Source of the DNA: Thermoguttaceae bacterium
GTDB lineage: Bacteria; Planctomycetota; Planctomycetia; Pirellulales; Thermoguttaceae
NCBI GenBank assembly: GCA_017549085.1
Contig: JAFYVO010000353.1
Location: forward strand, 1 to 7,739
Direction: 5' to 3'
DNA: 7,739 nucleotides
Shown: positions 6,229 to 7,739 of the stretch, piece after piece
How the letters are laid out: every line of letters starts with the position of its first letter
Position numbering within the stretch: the first letter of the stretch is position 1
Notes under the pieces: generated by a model
What the model was told of the DNA's origin: nothing
Seen by the model: the letters and a program-made list of their open reading frames with translations, nothing else
Database searches by the model: none
Translations under genes and position numbers: made by a program

Positions 6229-6280
6229 TTAGGGGCGTCCCTAAGGAAACGGAACCGCGCCGAGGTCGTCCCCGACGCGG
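6229..6280 (-). promoter_or_regulatory. Guanidine-II (mini-ykkC) riboswitch candidate
   Basis: On the minus strand two hairpins with ACG-containing tetraloops lie in tandem just before the Gdx gene. P1 (6280 down to 6255) pairs CCGCGUCGGGG with CCUCGGCGCGG, eleven continuous pairs including two G-U, capped by ACGA. A 10-base linker follows. P2 (6244 down to 6229) pairs UUAGGG with CCCUAA, capped by ACGC. Guanidine-II aptamers are known as two short hairpins with ACGR loops that dock loop to loop and bind guanidinium, typically ahead of sugE/emrE-type genes. P1 fits fully; P2 has C where a purine is expected at loop position four. The next gene begins 26 bases downstream. No T run lies between, so control of translation is more likely than termination, although no clear ribosome site is seen to be masked. 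Confidence 0.78.
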
Positions 6281-6300
6281 GCGCTTAACGCGCTTTCAAG

Positions 6301-6359
6301 GCGAAACGACGTTAAAACGGGTTTCGCTAATTTCTCTAAAAGACCGAGATTAACGTCGT
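6301..6359 (-). promoter_or_regulatory. Structured leader upstream of the riboswitch, pseudoknot-capable
   Basis: A perfect 10-bp inverted repeat (ACGACGTTAA at 6306-6315, TTAACGTCGT at 6350-6359) encloses 34 bases. A second perfect 7-bp pair (GCGAAAC at 6301-6307, GTTTCGC at 6321-6327) has one arm inside that loop and the other beside the stem, overlapping it by two bases. This is the topology of an H-type pseudoknot. A small GCGC/GCGC hairpin (6281-6293) links it to P1. Whether it is transcribed depends on a start site upstream that I could not identify: a perfect TTGACA (minus strand, 6429-6434) lacks a -10 at normal spacing. Confidence 0.35.
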
Positions 6360-6474
6360 CGCGGCTTGGCGGGAGGCGAGCGTTCGGAAACGTCGCGGCG
6401 ACGCGAAACGGGCGAAAATCGGCGATTTTGTCAATATATATTAATAGCGGCGCAAACGGGCGGCGGTTCGCGGG

Positions 6475-6515
6475 AAAAAAAGCCGAAAAACGCGAACGAG
6501 CGCGGCGTTTTTGCC
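6475..6515 (-). terminator. Candidate intrinsic terminator of the TIM-barrel protein gene
   Basis: On the minus strand, GCCG (6503-6506) and CGGC (6482-6485) close a stem-loop with inner CG pairs, followed directly by seven T residues (plus strand A run 6475-6481). An alternative stem uses AAAAACG/CGTTTTT, overlapping 6486-6512. It lies about 15-45 bases after the stop codon of the upstream gene. The T run makes it convincing in position; the stem is imperfect. Confidence 0.5.
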
Positions 6516-6527
6516 GTCGCGAAAGTT

Positions 6528-7739
6528 TTACTCGGCGGCAAGGGACGCGGGGGCGGTCCAGCGGTAAACGCGGACGTCGAACCCTTCGAAGCGGTCGACG
6601 AGGAAACCGCCGTCGAGCGTCGCGGTCGCGCCCTCTTCAAAGAGGCGTTCGGCGGAAAGTCGACCGTTTGGCGCGGTCGTGGAGAAGTCGAAGCGGACTT
6701 CGACCGGTTCCGGGGACGCGTTGACGGCGATAACGGTAATCGCGCCGTCCGAAACTTTCAGGAGCGAAACGACCGACGGGCCGCCGAGCGGGTCGAGTTC
6801 GGGGCCGCTCAAAACGGTCGTCGACGGTTGAAGCTCGAGGCGCGTTCGCTCGACGAGAACCGTTTGGAGGGACGCGATTCGTTTCGAGACGGTCGTTAAG
6901 TTTGTCCAAACTTCCGGGTTGACGCAGCTTCCGTAATTCGGCAGGTTCCGCTCCGGCTCGACTTGGTCGCCGTACGTGTACCAAACGATTCCGTTCGCTC
7001 CGGCGGCGAGCGCGGCGAAACTGGTCGCGTTCAACTCGCGAAACGTCGGGAAACGCGTCCAGCCCCAACCTTTGAACGACTGCAAAATCGGCCAAATCGC
7101 TTTCGGGCCGTCCCCGGCGAGCGCGGCGTCGCGGCGGCAAATTCGCATATCGCGGAGCGTCGCGGCGACGGAGCGTTCGCCCCATTCCGGTTCGTCGCGG
7201 CGGAACGGATAAATTTCCGGCAAAAACGCGTCCGTTCCGTCGGCGTAAAGGAGATAACTCGAAACTTCCGGCGCCGCGACGACGTCCGCTTGGGTCGAAA
7301 GGCGCGTCGGGTCGACGGCGCGGAGGGAATCGCTCCGGTCGCGGAGTTCCTCGGGAGTGAAATACATCGCCGTGTCGTCGCCGACGTACCAAGCGAGAAT
7401 CGCCGGGGAATGACGTTCGACGTCGAGAAGCCGCTCGTCCGGACCGTCGACGCCGACCCAAAGCTTGAAGCCGTATTTTTCCGCGGCGGCGAGGAACGCG
7501 TCCGTTCGACCGTCGAAATAAGATTGCGCGAAATTGAACCCGGCGTCCTTTAAGTCGGCGAAGGCTTTGTCTAAGTCGAAACCGTTCGACGGGTAAGGGG
7601 AAACGCCGTATATGCCGATCGGGAAGAACGGAACGCCGTCGATTAGCGTCGCGCCGTCGTCGCGGAGCGTGTAACGCGGCGTTTTCGGAGCGTCGCCGAC
7701 GAAGAAATATTTGCGCGCGGCGACCGAGTTGCCGCCGAC
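6528..7739 (-). CDS. TIM-barrel glycoside hydrolase-like protein with C-terminal beta-sandwich (5' end outside window)
   Basis: The visible part is 403 codons, open to the right edge. A start at the internal ATG (7365-7367) would cut through the barrel, so I reject it. Seen: a lead-in RYTLRDDGATLIDGVPFFPIGIYG (22-45), typical of the junction between an N-terminal beta domain and a barrel; LKDAGFNFAQSY (63-74); AAAEKYGFKLWVGVDG (84-99); HSPAILAWYVGDD (110-122), at the place where related proteins have a strand ending in DE(P); PIWPILQSF-like KAIWPILQSFKGWGWTRFPTFRELNATSFAALAAGANGIVWYTYGD split over 213-257; then a Ser/Thr/Val-rich beta-sandwich (about 305-396) like those that follow GH barrels. 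It resembles carbohydrate-active or uncharacterised barrel proteins common in planctomycetes and Verrucomicrobia; substrate is unknown. The DD at 121-122 instead of DE leaves the catalytic acid uncertain. A signal peptide, if any, is outside the window. Stop is TAA. Confidence 0.8.
   Translation of the reverse strand, partial: VGGNSVAARKYFFVGDAPKTPRYTLRDDGATLIDGVPFFPIGIYGVSPYPSNGFDLDKAFADLKDAGFNFAQSYFDGRTDAFLAAAEKYGFKLWVGVDGPDERLLDVERHSPAILAWYVGDDTAMYFTPEELRDRSDSLRAVDPTRLSTQADVVAAPEVSSYLLYADGTDAFLPEIYPFRRDEPEWGERSVAATLRDMRICRRDAALAGDGPKAIWPILQSFKGWGWTRFPTFRELNATSFAALAAGANGIVWYTYGDQVEPERNLPNYGSCVNPEVWTNLTTVSKRIASLQTVLVERTRLELQPSTTVLSGPELDPLGGPSVVSLLKVSDGAITVIAVNASPEPVEVRFDFSTTAPNGRLSAERLFEEGATATLDGGFLVDRFEGFDVRVYRWTAPASLAAE

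Noticed and set aside
6528..7367. Start of the barrel protein at the internal ATG (7365-7367)
   Set aside because: The same frame is open to the window edge and encodes the first strands of the barrel, so this ATG is an internal methionine.

Overview
The window looks like a chromosomal segment of a planctomycete, most likely a Pirellulales-type lineage. The best evidence is the sigma factor at 1148-2347, whose layout (a small helix-turn-helix ahead of region 1.2, then a region 2.4/3 stretch containing NFARTIPDE) I know from planctomycete sigma-70 proteins. The DNA is saturated with TCG/CGA/GTCG words in genes and spacers alike. This leaves most of the six frames free of stops, so many long spurious frames lie over the real genes. 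No mobile element, CRISPR array, tRNA or rRNA is visible.

Layout, left to right. (1) 1-505, minus: the N-terminal half of accA (acetyl-CoA carboxylase carboxyltransferase alpha), which runs off the left edge and carries an in-frame TGA at 71-73. (2) 506-1147: a 642-bp spacer with AT- and purine-rich stretches. (3) 1148-2347, plus: a sigma-70 factor. (4) 2348-2478: a convergent spacer with one terminator-like hairpin for each strand. (5) 2479-3900, minus: folC. (6) 3901-4199: a hairpin-rich spacer. (7) 4200-5624, minus: class II fumarase, with a clear promoter and a leader that begins in a stem-loop. (8) 5888-6202, minus: a Gdx/SugE-type guanidinium exporter. (9) 6203-6527: its long structured leader, which includes a two-hairpin element matching the guanidine-II (mini-ykkC) riboswitch, plus the terminator of the next gene. 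(10) 6528-7739, minus: the C-terminal part of a large TIM-barrel glycosidase-like protein that runs off the right edge.

The minus-strand genes are spaced by 260-330 bp and each seems to have its own signals, so they are probably separate transcription units. The clearest functional unit is the riboswitch plus exporter: free guanidine would bind the leader and switch on its own efflux pump. The other genes are housekeeping functions (fatty acid synthesis, folate, TCA cycle, transcription). I found no undescribed multi-gene system. The items most worth checking are the stop codon inside accA, the guanidine-II element with an atypical second loop and the extra structure upstream of it, and the hairpin cluster between fumC and folC.
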